From Lingula anatina (Eukaryota; Brachiopoda; Lingulata; Lingulida; Lingulidae): DNA of 32,592 nt. The position numbers were made by a program, and so were the translations under genes. Shown in pieces: positions 1-11,392 of the stretch. A model generated the notes under the pieces. The model was not told the origin of the DNA. It ran no database searches and saw nothing but the letters and a program-made list of their open reading frames with translations. The stretch spans positions 259,001 through 291,592 of the forward strand of contig NW_019775412.1 of assembly GCF_001039355.2 (NCBI RefSeq). The letters run 5' to 3'. Numbering within the stretch: the stretch's first letter is position 1; every line of letters begins with the position of its first letter.

Positions 1-29
<29 letters not shown>
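1..29. repeat. (CA)n microsatellite at window edge
   Basis: A perfect CA dinucleotide run starts at the first base, so its true length is unknown. The following stretch to about 550 is AT-rich and shows no coding signal. It includes an AATAAA on the minus strand at 381-386 that could serve as a polyadenylation signal for gene A. Confidence 0.95.
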
Positions 30-34
<5 letters not shown>

Positions 35-556
35 AGTTGTTCTAAAACCCCGTTTTAGGGATTTTTATATACTTGTTGTACCAACTTGTAGACCGTCGTC
101 CAGGACTTCCATGCTTGCCTGGTTAACTCATGGATTTTTGTAGTCGGAAGTCACTTTATTTTCATACGTATTATTGTTCAAAGATATGAGTATGTTATGT
201 AAAATAAACGATAACACACGCAATCAAAGTGCGTTTTTTTCTTTGACAGATATCTAGGCTAAGTAATTGACTTGAACTCGGTCAAGTTCAGTACATGTGC
301 ACGATCTTCAACCAGTAAATGTACAAACGGTTTCTTCAAACCATGTTTAAGCTCGATCAGTACGTTAGAAACGTGCATATTTTATTCCTGACTAAGAAAA
401 AGACAACCAAGATAAAAGACAAAAGCTATAACATAAAGTAATCCTGAGTTTTGCAAAGTAGATAATAATTTTAAAAGTTTATGAAGAAGTATAGATTCAA
501 TTGTGTTAACAACCATGCTGCCGATTAAAATATTTTGACGCTGTAAAACCTGTCCC

Positions 557-608
557 TTAAGGGTCTCTGGATAATATAAGAAAGGTACTTGTGCTACGTG
601 CATCATTC
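557..608 (-). other. Candidate last coding exon of SLC22 gene A
   Basis: Exon 8 of gene A ends with two bases of an Arg codon and needs a further exon. On the minus strand a good acceptor (TTTTACAG) ends at 609. The phase fits and gives Arg followed by 16 residues beginning NDARSTSTF and ending SRDP, then TAA at 557-559. AATAAA lies about 170 bases further on. The peptide does not resemble the acidic tail of gene B, so support is only phase, splice site and position. Another acceptor upstream, or an exon outside the window, is equally possible. Confidence 0.25.
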
Positions 609-1245
609 CTGTAAAATATCATGGCACGCCAAAATGGGCAAGCCCACCTCTCCACCCACAATAAGACAATGGCACAGCTTCTGTGAAATGATGATTACGA
701 TATTTTCACATTTTAAAAAAATCTCAATTTTGAATATGGATTAAATTGGTACCCTAGAAGGGACCTTGCGCTATCAAGGCGGAGGGAGTGTGGCCGTGGT
801 CCACTGCCTCCTCCCTTGTTTCAGAGATAACTTCTCCCCCGCCCCCCCCCCCCCAAAAAAAATAATAATAATCAATTATAAGTTGTATAAACAGCAAATA
901 TGCAGTGGTCGTAATGAAATATTTTTATGCCTACGGATTTTCTTGGTTAACGTCGGTGGTGGTGACACATTCCTCCTGATTCTGGTCCGTTGTTCTGTAT
1001 ATAATAATGATATATATATAAAACCAAATAAAGAAATAATACCGAGAGAAACAAACAAAGGGCATTTTGCCACGCATATTACATGTACTTCTTTATTTTA
1101 AACCAACAGCCAAATAAACAAAAATAAAATAAATGTAGCAACAAAAAGTTCAGTGCCTCATCCACCTGAACCGTTGACGTCAATATGAAAATGGGATTTT
1201 ACCTAATACAGAGAGAAGCGGTTAAATGTGCATTTTGATACCAAC

Positions 1246-4200
1246 CTTCCATTTATCACCGTGTCGAAAGCGGCCATGGTCTGAGACAGGGGCTTTCCCA
1301 GGGTCTCTGGCAGCAACATTGCCAGCCCTCCGGCAGTCACGGAACACAACCCAATTACTATGAACGGCAGCGGCTTGTAGACAGTTTCCAAGAGGAGAAT
1401 CTGAGGGGCCAAAAGACCACCTAACCGTCCAATAGAGGAATGGAAGCTTAAGCTGACGTGCCTGAGAAAAAATAATCCAATGTGATTTATCAATATGATA
1501 ATGACAACTAACTAAAACGGCAAAAAACATTCTTCTCGACTTAAGCTTAGATTGCATGTTCCGCGTTTGCCGTACTTTGATATCGTATACGATTTTTCAT
1601 GCGATTGTTCTGGCATCAGAAATGGATACGGGGTTACGTGCAGGTGTCAGGCCCTTCCGAAAATTCGGTTTGTATGTAGAAAAGTGATAGTACGAAGATA
1701 CCATTTCAGTCTCATTGCAGTTGCCGTACCCCTTCCGTGCGAATTTTCCAAGATCGATACTCATCGAAATTCATGCAAGTGAATAACTGAAAGTTTTAAA
1801 CATTTTCCTGTGGTTATGCCTCTCTAAACCACCAAAGTTGAAAGGAAAAGAGACCAACAGCAGGTTCAAACATTATTGCAAGTTTATAAAACATTGCCTA
1901 TACGGGACTGCGCATCTACGATAATGCTACGGCCTGTGGGCTTACGGGTTTCAAAAGTTGTCAAACGTTTTAGCTTGACAAAATCGTAGAGGCTACGGAG
2001 GCCGTAAATACGTATAGTACGATTTCGTATGATTTCGCACGGCCACCGTCTACCTCCCACGAAAAGTGATTTACGGGTAGCGTAAGTGCACCGTACGGAC
2101 ATCGCATGGCAAATGTAATCTTGGCTTCAGAGACAAAATAACGAGTGTCATTCTATCTATGGATATATCTGTGGACCTTATAATCAAGTGAATGGGACAC
2201 CTAAAAACAGGAGGCTGTTGACGTTTCACTGTTGCGTTCTGTTTCCAATTTGTGGCATTTATGCATGAAATGTCTCGCTAATAGTTTTTCCAGTATAAAG
2301 ACTTCTTTAAACTGTTCTATTTGTGCAAAGGCATCCGCGCGATCCACAGTCTTTTTATGATTGTCTGTGCATTATCAGTCATAGTCCAGAAGATTTGAGA
2401 AATGCTCCGATATCCGGGCACCCCATTTAAAGACGCATCATATATATTACACGGGATCACATTTCACATCAGATAGTTCAAAAACACCAGAGGGGACCTC
2501 GGGTCGCACTGTTTTCCCCTTAATAAATTCTAGAGGTATCATTGGTGATGACCGAGCATTTTGCAATACGACCATACCTTTTTTGATTGCAGTCAACTGC
2601 ATACCCTGTAATTGCTTGTAATTTCAGCTCCAAGTAGGGAGAGGAAACTGATTGTGGTGCAGGTATAGTACTACTCATCAATGATATATTATAATTCTGA
2701 AAATGACTGGAAGGAACCCTCCAATCACCACCAGGCATCTTTCAAGTTTGACTTTATATTATATTTTTCCAAAGTTGTAGAATGGACGGTTCCGATAAAA
2801 AGACAATCTGGACTTCAAATTTTCATATGTCTAAGTTTTCCTTTATATTTGAATCAAAGTTCACCTTAAGTTCACCTTCATAGTATGATCCTGGCATCTA
2901 CGAAATTTGACTCCATGACTTAGCAAACAATAACGTTCCTGAAGCACACAATAACAACTTCCAAAAATCCATCCGCACTACTGCTTTTCGCAGTTTCAGC
3001 TGTAGTCTCTTAAAATCAATTTTGTAAGTATGTTGGAAATTTGGCGAGAACTTGCAATATCTGTTATATCACATTAATGTAAGTATTCACACCAACAAGC
3101 AATGTGACCAAATTAAAAGGGCACTATTTCATATTGCGGAAGGTGATGCAACTGACCTTATTACCGTGGGATAGATCTCGCTAGTTACCATATAGATGAC
3201 AGCAAAGGTTGTGCTTATTGCCATCTTCCCCAGTAAAGCCAGTGTTATAGTTAGCCATTGCAAGTCTGGAATGTAGATGTTAAATAGTAATTAAAGTTGA
3301 TTGTAATTATAGATAATCAAATATGATTTCCTTTTTTGTAATTGAAATTATACATGTAGGCGAGTTCTGGGCTATTTTAGACAAATGAGACATATCAGAA
3401 GGTCTCTCTACACCTCAACGAAGTTTCACTATACTTTTACCTATATCCGGAATTCCGAACACCATTAAAATAAAAAGCAAGTCCCCGAAGCCGAAATAGA
3501 TGTACGAGGAAACCGCAGTAATATTGTGACAGGAGTGGTAGTCCACTAGGAACCGTAGTCTGTTCCCCATTATTTTGTACAGGTGACATTTGTCCCATAC
3601 ACTAACCGCGATACTCCGACTAACCCTAAACTGTACAAATCATATGGGGCGTTGGGCTTGAATTCTTAGAACTACCTGTCACACCTGTACACTGTAAGAC
3701 CTACCTTTCGGTATGAGCACAGCAATGATACACGCCAGTCCACCAATTACCATGAAAATGAGCAATATCTTTCGACGCCCTATTGTATCTAAAATGAATA
3801 GCGCTAAGAATTGTCCCGGGATATCTGCCAAGCCCATAAGTGCAAAATTGAGGAACAGGCTGCCTCCGAGATCTTGAGTACCATAGGAGAGGCCAAAATA
3901 TACCAAAGAGTTCACCAACCTGAAAATAGACATGTTTACAAAGCATGTGAAGTCAAAGTCAATCTTAATGTGTGCTTGGGGGCTGGTCTAAAAAAAAACA
4001 AAAAAACATTATCCTTAAGATCCAATTTTAATTAAAAACTATTATCTTAGCATAAAGAAATGTTAGATATGATCGGAAAGCATCCTGTAAGATTTTCTTA
4101 CCAGAGGAAAGCGAGGTTGAGAGTCACTTTAGCCCTGTTCAAGGTTTTCAGTAAATCGACGGGAGTGTGCGTTACCCTCTTCTCCTGGTCTCCCGTCAAT

Positions 4201-5939
4201 AAAAATTCATCGAGTACATCTGGATCCAGTGTGACCTTGTTGACGGCAGCTACTCTTGTAATGATTGCCTTTGCTTCTTCATGTCGACCCTGAGCGAGCA
4301 GCCATCGCACCGACTCCGGAAGAACCCTGCGATGAAATCTTATTATAACGCATTTTTGTTAAGACAATTAATATCTTTAATTCTTTTTGTAACCTCTTTT
4401 TAAGTATATTTCTGGTCGATTTCCATTTTTTTTATCTTTAGCGTGTTACAGTTCGCATAATGACTGGACCGACTATTCTTTTCTTATTGAAACGCCGTGT
4501 CGTACTTGTACATGTACCCCTGTACCTAATTTGTATAACATGTCACCTGATACAGAGAAAAATTAAAGAGTAATACACCTTTTTCAATTTTACCCAAGGT
4601 ACACAATAATACCTTTTTTAATGCTGTTATACAAATCACTATTCTTACATAAATAATTAAACACCAATAACTTACAACCAAAACAAAGTGAAGAAAACTG
4701 CAGGTGAATTTGCCACCAACGCTAGATGGCGCCAGTTGCGTACCAAGTACGCCTCTAGTGCCAGTAATGTGTGTCCTAATCCAAAAAACATTCCGATGAT
4801 GAGGCCGGCCATACGTCGCTTACTTGTACCTACCAACTCCATTCCTGGAAACAAATGTAATTATGCAAGTCAAAAAGTTAAAAAAATTAAGATTTTTGTG
4901 CATTAAAATATCTATTTAAACTGGGTACAATCAAACATAGTTTCGCCTTCTTAGTTGACTTCAAAAGTAACGATAACCTAATATTATACATTTTACTGCA
5001 CATGGTGCAATTAAGAGACTAGCGTCACATTTTGGAACATGCACCGATTGACGCAAAAACAGGCTGGAACGGTACATAAAGATTCTGCATGTGCCGGTAT
5101 ACGTAAGCAAACTGCATATGATGTCATACGATGCCAGGATTCGAGGTATGATATATAATGAGAAGCGATAAAAATGATTTAAATTCGACAAACGTGGCGG
5201 AGAGACCCCTTGTCAAAGCTGCTGTAGGCCTACTGTACATGATTTTTCATTTTTCATTCTAATGTTGGTCATTTTAAGCGCTCACCTAGTGTATAGATAG
5301 TTAGGTAAACCAGGGCGTCGCATGATCCTTGGAGAACGTACAAAACAGAAAAAGACAGCATGTCCGGAGCAAACGCCATGCTTATCCCTGTGGCGGCTAC
5401 AAAGAACTGACCGAACAAAAACACATGTCGTCTGCCAAATCTGAAAATAAAATATAAGACAACAGCTTTTAGAGACCTACACAATGTACATGCAAGCAGG
5501 TTAGAGACCCACAGGTACAATACATTTGCTCACATAGAAGCTGATTGAAGGGAAAGTAAGAAACTGCTATTGGATTGTAGTAAAGTAAAGCCCCCTTTAC
5601 ACTGGACGGCGTCCTCTCTGCGTCCTTTGTGAGACCATGAAACTGGCATCGCTGTGATCGTTGCAAAATGAATGCTCAATGATCGGCCAGTTGTCGGCAC
5701 GTAAAGTATTTTTTTTTTACTCTCAAACGGGGTCGTACTACGGGACGCAGAGAGAACGCCGCCCAGTGTAAATTGGGCTTAAAAGGCTAACATTTTATAA
5801 AGACAAAAAAAAAAAAAAAAAGAAAGAAAGAAAATCGCCACCCCCATGCCCCCTTACGTGATAATCTTTGCTCAGCAGTGTTTAATAGTTTTTCCTCAGG
5901 TCAGATATCTATCAATGATTTTGTGAAAACTGTCAAACC

Positions 5940-5970
<31 letters not shown>

Positions 5971-7380
5971 TTAACTTGTCTATAGTTTTTGAAGTATTCC
6001 AAACTTTTTAAGAAAGAGTACATTTGCGTACATTTGCATAAAGCAAAAAATAAATAAATAAATAAAATAACAGGGATATTGTCCAATTATAGCCATGCAG
6101 TTCAATGCAGCATAAATATATACATAGACTTGGATAGAACTTCGTGATCTTGTCCATGAGATAAATTAAGAACGTTAATAAACATGTTTGTGAAAGTGGC
6201 GCAGGCGCAGCGAAGCCACCATACAAGTTAACTTGGTGTTACACGCACAACCATACACGCACCCTTGTAAATATACAAGTACCGCACCTTCACTGTACCC
6301 TGTCGTTAAATAAACCACATCACTGCATAACTTGTATTGTGCATTCCTACGAGTGTTTGCATTTTAAATCAATACGAACCCTTTTGGAATCGATTGCTTA
6401 CATGACTTGCAGTTCATATACTGTGTACATGCAGTCATTAGGCATAAATATATGAAGGCTACAGGCATCCCCGACATTGAGAAAGAAAGAGTGTTCATTT
6501 TCCTATTCTATTCTAAAATATTTTTCAAAACTTATTGGTTGTGTTGTTTTACCTGTCCGATATCACACCTGACAATAAGAGGGCAAAAAGCTTCCCAGCA
6601 AACAGCGCTGACTTGCAAGTGCTCAGTTGCCAAGCATTCCCACAAGACAGGTCAAACTTGAAAAAAGAAATAGAATTTGCATTACTTTGCAGGAACACTG
6701 AAACACACCTTCGTAAATAGGTAATAAAACAGGGAACCATCACTGTCTTAGAACAAAAATATAAATAACTGATCGGTTATGTGGCAATTAAACGCTTCGG
6801 TCTACCGTTAATTACACACCCAAACTGGAAGAATCTGCTAAAGATATTTTATCAGGGCTCTGTATGTTTTCATAAAATTATGATATACTTCTCGTCTAAA
6901 TGAAATTATGCAGTGATTTCTGCTAACCTCAGAAACAAGTGTGCTCTTAAACTGTTCCTGGCTATAAATTCTTCCCTCTGGACATGGTTTTGTAGTGATG
7001 TTACTTCTCTCCAAATGCAGTGCTCCGAAACTGTGGGAAAAATCAGAGGTTATGTTTTGACCATCTGCTATGCTGTATATTGCCTCCAAACGAGTGTCGT
7101 TGTCGTACCTATATAATATACATTGCTCTCTCTCCCCGTCTTTATTTCGAGGTATGGCAATATTTAACAGTTCTTCATGTGAAACGTTTCCATACGCCTG
7201 TGTCACCCAGTCTATGTAGTGAGCAGGGACCTTACAATAATGGTCCATCTGAGCACCAAAAAACACAATTCCTAGCATAGCCATTACTGATTGGAAGCCC
7301 AGGATACATATCAGGGCGTATCTTCTCTTCTGAAAGGTGCCAAACTCCCCAAGAGTCTTGAGAAGATCGTCGAAGTGCAT
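1246..7380 (-). CDS. SLC22-family membrane transporter, gene A
   Basis: This is a 12-helix solute carrier of the organic ion transporter (SLC22, major facilitator) family, expected in the plasma membrane. Exons in coding order: 6928-7380, 6553-6656, 5286-5440, 4676-4844, 4102-4326, 3705-3919, 3157-3265 and 1246-1461 (453, 104, 155, 169, 225, 215, 109 and 216 bp). All are bounded by AG/GT and are phase-consistent. Visible family marks: N-terminal DDLL..LGEFGTFQKRR, helix 1 at about 21-42, a loop of roughly 100 residues with four N-glycosylation sequons, CPEGRIYS then FDLSC, the motif SDRFGRRH between helices 2 and 3, PESVRWLL, DTIGRRK, TSEIYP and LPETLGKPL. The start Met is chosen by homology with genes B and C. 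Residue 489 is Arg in IGRLGG, where OCT cation carriers have Asp, favouring anion or zwitterion substrates (inference). The first Arg of the second DRxGRR motif is Thr. The last exon is unresolved. The 549 residues assigned are near the family norm of about 550. Confidence 0.93.
1462..3156. other. Intron 7 of gene A, with CpG-bearing repeat-like part
   Basis: No exon-like sequence is visible in this 1.7 kb intron. About 1551-2110 differs from its surroundings: it is richer in CG dinucleotides and full of variants of tacgatttcgta, scgtac and cgtacgg, which looks like a decayed mobile element. No clear terminal inverted repeats or target duplication could be defined. Confidence 0.35.
5590..5778. 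mobile_element. 189-bp MITE in intron 2 of gene A
   Basis: The two ends are inverted copies of each other over about 37 bp. The left end starts gccccctttacactgg and the reverse complement of the right end starts gcccaatttacactgg; both continue into cgcc or cgtc and a ctctctgcgtcc block. There is no open reading frame, so it would be a non-autonomous DNA transposon. The right flank is TTAA and the left flank is TAAA, which hints at a TTAA-type insertion, but the left side is not exact. Confidence 0.75.
5804..5967. repeat. Two A-rich runs in intron 2 of gene A
   Basis: Poly-A tracts at about 5804-5838 (with AAAG repeats) and 5941-5967 lie next to the MITE. They are low-complexity sequence and the apparent Phe-rich reading frames on the other strand are artefacts of them. 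Confidence 0.85.
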
Positions 7381-7885
7381 TGCGATGTCTCTGTGTCCGT
7401 CACAACACCTGGCCTCAATCCTAAAGATCGCTAACAAGCGTCGTCTCCTTTGTAGAGCCCAGTCTTTTGATATCTCAAATATACAGACACAATAAATGTG
7501 TCAACCGGTAGATCCTCGATCGCTGGCGTTGACACTCCAAGAGGCGAACACATAGTACAGAACATTAACTTTGCTTGCACGTTTTAAGGGTCAGTACGGG
7601 TCCTGGGTGATCTTTGGGAAGATGGGATCTTCGAAATAACATCACATGAAAACAAATAGCACACATAGCTGCATGTATCCCTGTGTATAGCCTACATAGA
7701 ATTTTAAGATGGAAAGAGGTGTTCAATATTGATCATCGGGATACTAGTTAGCTAAACGAAACGAGGCAAAACCAAGCTTTACTTCCATCCCTGGGCACTA
7801 CCGGTAAATTATCTTAAGGTAAATTATCTTTGTCCACTATCTTACATTAGCCTAGCGCAGCGAGAGTACCTTTACTTCCCATCAA
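7381..7885 (-). promoter_or_regulatory. Upstream region of gene A, shared with gene C
   Basis: These roughly 500 bases before the gene A start can be aligned, inverted, with 29125-29608 before gene C. Shared blocks include the stretch just upstream of the start (agcccagtcttttgatatc and its complement), the block containing ataatttacctt and a block reading like a degenerate cagcgagagtacc. It therefore contains the 5' leader and probably the promoter. No TATA box or start site can be placed with confidence. Confidence 0.5.
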
Positions 7886-8060
7886 AACCCTGGTCCTGCC
7901 TACCCTGTACCAAGGCGACAGATTGACTATTCACAGGATATTCACAGATTTGTCTTTATAGAAATAGACGGTCATTTTACTATCTCTGTTCTCTAGATTT
8001 TCCCATTTTTCCCTATATAATCTGCCACCCTGGTAGAGGGTATGTCCTGCCAGTGTAGCT

Positions 8061-8222
8061 GTTCACCAGGGCTCCGTAACTCGAAAGGATCGCGTGTTGC
8101 GAATAGCGATATCACATAGAGGCTACAATGTATTACATGGGGCGAGTATGGGCGAGTTATGGAATCGAGACGCCGGTGCTCGGTCGCAATGTGCGATGCC
8201 TTCGAGTTACGGGGCCCAGGTG
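8061..8222. mobile_element. About 160-bp foldback or MITE-like element
   Basis: The left arm (from 8064, CACCAGGGCTCCGTAACTCG) and the reverse complement of the right arm (ending 8222, CACCTGGGCCCCGTAACTCG) match over about 40 bp with few differences. The centre contains two copies of gggcgagt-like words. There is no coding sequence. The flanks gttcac and gtgtac are similar but not an exact target duplication. Confidence 0.65.
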
Positions 8223-10054
8223 TACCTGTTATCGACTTCTTGGGTTCCGTCACACACCAGATAAAAATCCCGAAGAACGCTAACTGACCCCCAAATCTCG
8301 TTCCCCTTAAAGCCCCGCCTATCCCTTGTTTTCTCCTTCCGTCACCAGTCCGTGCGTACTTCCGAGGTCCGCCATTTTTTATCCCAGAACCAGCCGAGCA
8401 AGCCCAGGACAGAGTATGAAAACGTGACGAAGTTTGTTGCTTTTTATCATGTACCCAAAGTACAGTCATGCAAATATGTGGCATGGATGTACCAATAGAC
8501 CGAGTTCACAGTAAGGTATTAGTTTACATAAAGCACCAACAATCATAAAAGGTCAAGGCGAGGAGACACCAAAGTTGTCTGAGGAAAGGCGACGGTTATG
8601 GAAGGCGGCAATAAACAGGAAAGATATCACCTCGGATAGGTATATCAGAAACTTTTTCAAACTGATCAGAAAATTATAATACTTATATCTTCTGAAAGGT
8701 AATACAAAAAAAAAAAAAAAACAGATGAATTCTTTTGAAATTTTTAAAATATTCCTACAAGCAACAAAGATATTGAAGTTTTTTAACTGCAAAAATTCAC
8801 CAAAAGTGTCCACACTTTTCAGCTAAAACCTGTGACCACTGACCAGCAGTGATCACTCAGCTGTAGCTGCAGCTCAAATTGCTTGTGACCAATTAGGGCA
8901 ATTTGGGCTCTATGTTAATCTAATGACCCGGAAACAAAACCAAATTGGCTTCCGGGCAGATCATGTACTATAAATATTGTGCATCAAATAAACTATAATT
9001 CGCATATTCAAAATTTTCAAATTTTTCTCAATTTAGTTTCTAATATGCCTCCAAAAGGCAAGAGAAAGAAGCTTATATTGTAGAAAAAAAGGGAGGAGGA
9101 AGAAAAAAAAGGAGAACAGGAAGCAAAACTGACGTACGCCGTCAGTACGTCACCACAAACATGTGAAGCAAGTGTGAAGCAAAACTGACGCAAAAGGACA
9201 CTACTTTCGCCGTGCGTTGCATTCCCTTCGTAAGTGGTGAGTGTGTGCCTCGTGCGTAGGAAGCAAAACAAACTCAAGGGATGAGTGCAATTTCCACGGC
9301 CATCGATCCTTGCAATTAGCTTCCCTGCTTGAAAGGACATCTCAAGTGGCCCTTGCGACTCGCAAGGCAGACTTTCCTCTACCTCTACGACCTCCACGGC
9401 CTCCGCAACACCCAAAAAATCGCAGGGGACGTACGATCCTGAAATTCGTGCGTCCGGTTGTGACCGAGGCTTTAGTATGACGTGGTTTGTCTATGTATGA
9501 ATACACATAATGGCAAGGTTTCCGTGCATATTTGTTAACAAGCGAAACGAGACAAAATCAAGCATCCCAGTGCCTTACTAGCACGTGTTACAGTAAAAAT
9601 ATCATAGACAATAACTGTCTTAAATTTGTCTAGAGAAGTGTGGAAAAATTTTAATCTTTTTGCCCTTGACCCCCTGTCAAAACCCCAATGTCAGTGCAGC
9701 TGTAAACCAAAACAATTGCGAATGAAAACATTTACTTCAAATATACCGTGCACAAATTGAATGCCAAATGCTTATAATGACAGCATTAAGATAACGTGGC
9801 AAAAATTTAACTTTTGAAATATAATGGAAAGAACCTAAAGGCGTGTAATAGGAACAGGTAAAGTACGGATGAAAACGTGAGGTATTTTCAAATGATACAG
9901 GAAAGTAGAAAGATAATCTAAATTATAGATTCTGAAAAAGTTGTGATTTTAAAGGGAATCAGAAAAACAAATGAAGTAGTTATTGTGTTACAGCTAGTAT
10001 GGTCGTTATCGGTAACTCTTCCTTATCACAAAAGAAATAAAGAGTTAGACTGCA
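8223..10054. other. Spacer without recognisable genes
   Basis: No homology to known proteins is visible on either strand. At 9130-9152 two CRE-like octamers TGACGTAC and GTACGTCA form an inverted pair, within a GC-richer block (about 9120-9480) that ends in a ggtcaca-like motif and may be an old transposon. A start-like ATGCCTCC at about 9044 opens a lysine-rich frame that stops after about a dozen codons. Confidence 0.4.
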
Positions 10055-10243
10055 TTCCCAGAGATTTAGATCAATCCATCCGGATCGACCTAACTCCCTG
10101 GGGGTTCACTCTAAATTGCTGTCAGTCGAGCGCGCACAAAAGGTAATTACCCCCTTACAGCTTTCAGAAGGCGGGACAGACATTTAAGCCTGTTAAGCTG
10201 ACACCAATCTAGTGAGACTCCCCAGGGGGAAAGATCGATCTTA
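10055..10243. mobile_element. TIR element family 1, copy 1 (diverged)
   Basis: This is the most diverged of four copies of a roughly 200-bp element. It starts ttcccagagatttagatc and ends in aagatcgatctta, the degraded partner of the terminal inverted repeat. Internal landmarks shared by all copies are ctccctgggggttcac, gttaattaccccc or its variant, and aatctagtgagact. It has no coding capacity, so it is a MITE-like DNA element. Confidence 0.8.
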
Positions 10244-10320
10244 ATATCTATGCGAACGGGGGCTTATACTGTGACAATCTTTTGATATAATACATGTACT
10301 GTACTATCTATAGATCTATG

Positions 10321-10488
10321 CAGGGGCGGATCCAGAGAAATTTTCTGACAGTCTTCCAAATTATTTTTGTTGATTCATCCTCCATTTTTGACCGTCTTCC
10401 GACAGAAAAAATCAGACACACGTCAATGTAAACTTTAAAATCTGACCGTCTTCCAGAAGACCCAGAAGACGGCCTAAATCCGCCCCTG
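10321..10488. mobile_element. 168-bp MITE with 5-bp target duplication
   Basis: The element begins CAGGGGCGGATCC and ends with the inverted partner aaatccgcccctg. It is flanked on both sides by CTATG (10316-10320 and 10489-10493), a clean target-site duplication. Inside are several copies of gaccgtcttcc in both orientations. The CAGGGGCGGA end is a recurrent type among animal non-autonomous DNA transposons; the superfamily cannot be fixed from this alone. Confidence 0.85.
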
Positions 10489-10782
10489 CTATGTGTTATT
10501 ACATGTACATGTGTCTTCTACTGGGCCAGCTTAACAAAGCAGCCGCAGCCCCGTAATTGGTTTTAACTATTAAACCCAAGACCCTAGCCAAATAACGTTC
10601 TTCTCACTAGCTTCATTTAACTGTAAGTATGAATCGTATAATAGCTTTTACTTTGTTTTTAATGCAAATGTTATTCTGCTAAATCATTGAAAGTGCAAAA
10701 GGACAACTGTCTTATTATTCTGTTGGAGTTTGTTCAAGATCTCGTAATCGCTACAGATCACGCCACTGTTATTTTAAACAGC

Positions 10783-10861
10783 CTAGGCCCCTAAACAACG
10801 TCTTACTTCTTCGTTAATGTCCAATCTCAGACCATCTTCAGCAGTAGAAGCGCCACCAGCA
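10783..10861 (-). pseudogene. Second SLC22-type C-terminal tail exon behind gene B
   Basis: On the minus strand this stretch reads AGGASTAEDGLRLDINEEVR, then RCLGA and a stop at 10783-10785. It matches the layout of the gene B tail (GGA, DG, I..E then RRC), and the DNA shares GGTGGCGCT. With the internal acceptor GGACAG ending at 10862 the phase fits exon 8 of gene B, so it could be an alternative last exon giving a shorter tail. The pyrimidine tract is poor and the more natural acceptor (GGGCAG, a few bases upstream) is out of frame. It may therefore be the relic of a lost or duplicated gene. Confidence 0.6.
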
Positions 10862-11392
10862 CTGTCCTTGTTAGCTGCCCAAATAGTTATATAATTACCA
10901 AGGTGTTCTAGAAATACATACGACACCCACAGTAGTTCTAATTGGACGTTTTCAAAGCACGTCTTAAATGGCGGGAATTAAAGTATAATCCATTACGTGA
11001 AATTGTGATTAGATATATGACATAAAGGGCATATATAAAATATGTATAGTTTCGTCACTCGGCATGTGGAATATAAAAAACAAGTGCATGTCCCTAATCA
11101 TAACCTTCTAGAAGACCATTAATTATCAGATTAATACCATACCAATAAACACGAACTCTGTGACCTCATTTTGACTGATTAAAAAAAAAAGATTTCAAGT
11201 AACAAAATCGTCACAATTTCTCATTCATTGCACAGAGCGTCTTGAAATTGTGCAAGGGGACATTATGATACGACAGGTAAGATTGTGTCAATTTTCACAG
11301 CTAACACAATTCTCAAGAGGGCGACACAGCTAAAACGCAGGGTACTAAACGTGCACTAAATAAGGGCAACTTGTAGGGTTTCTTTTGTATCT

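Noticed and set aside
766-1101. Open frame through a poly-C tract and, on the other strand, an acidic EVISETREEAVDHG-like peptide as gene A tail
   Set aside because: The acidic minus-strand peptide is tail-like, but no acceptor in the correct phase precedes it; using it would need a change in the poly-C run, which I cannot support.
1203-1557. Extended reading of gene A exon 8 beyond its acceptor and donor
   Set aside because: Homology with gene B ends exactly at the AG and GT, and exon length equals 216 bp in both genes; the additional residues are intron translation.
7993-8484. 163-codon open frame on the minus strand upstream of gene A
   Set aside because: It runs through a foldback element, has no recognisable domain and no splice-supported context; its length is explained by locally higher GC content.
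8820-9480. A defined transposon with ctaaaacctgtgacc and tgtgaccgaggctttag as ends
   Set aside because: The two ends match only loosely after gaps, and no target duplication is visible, so I left it as an unassigned repeat-like block.
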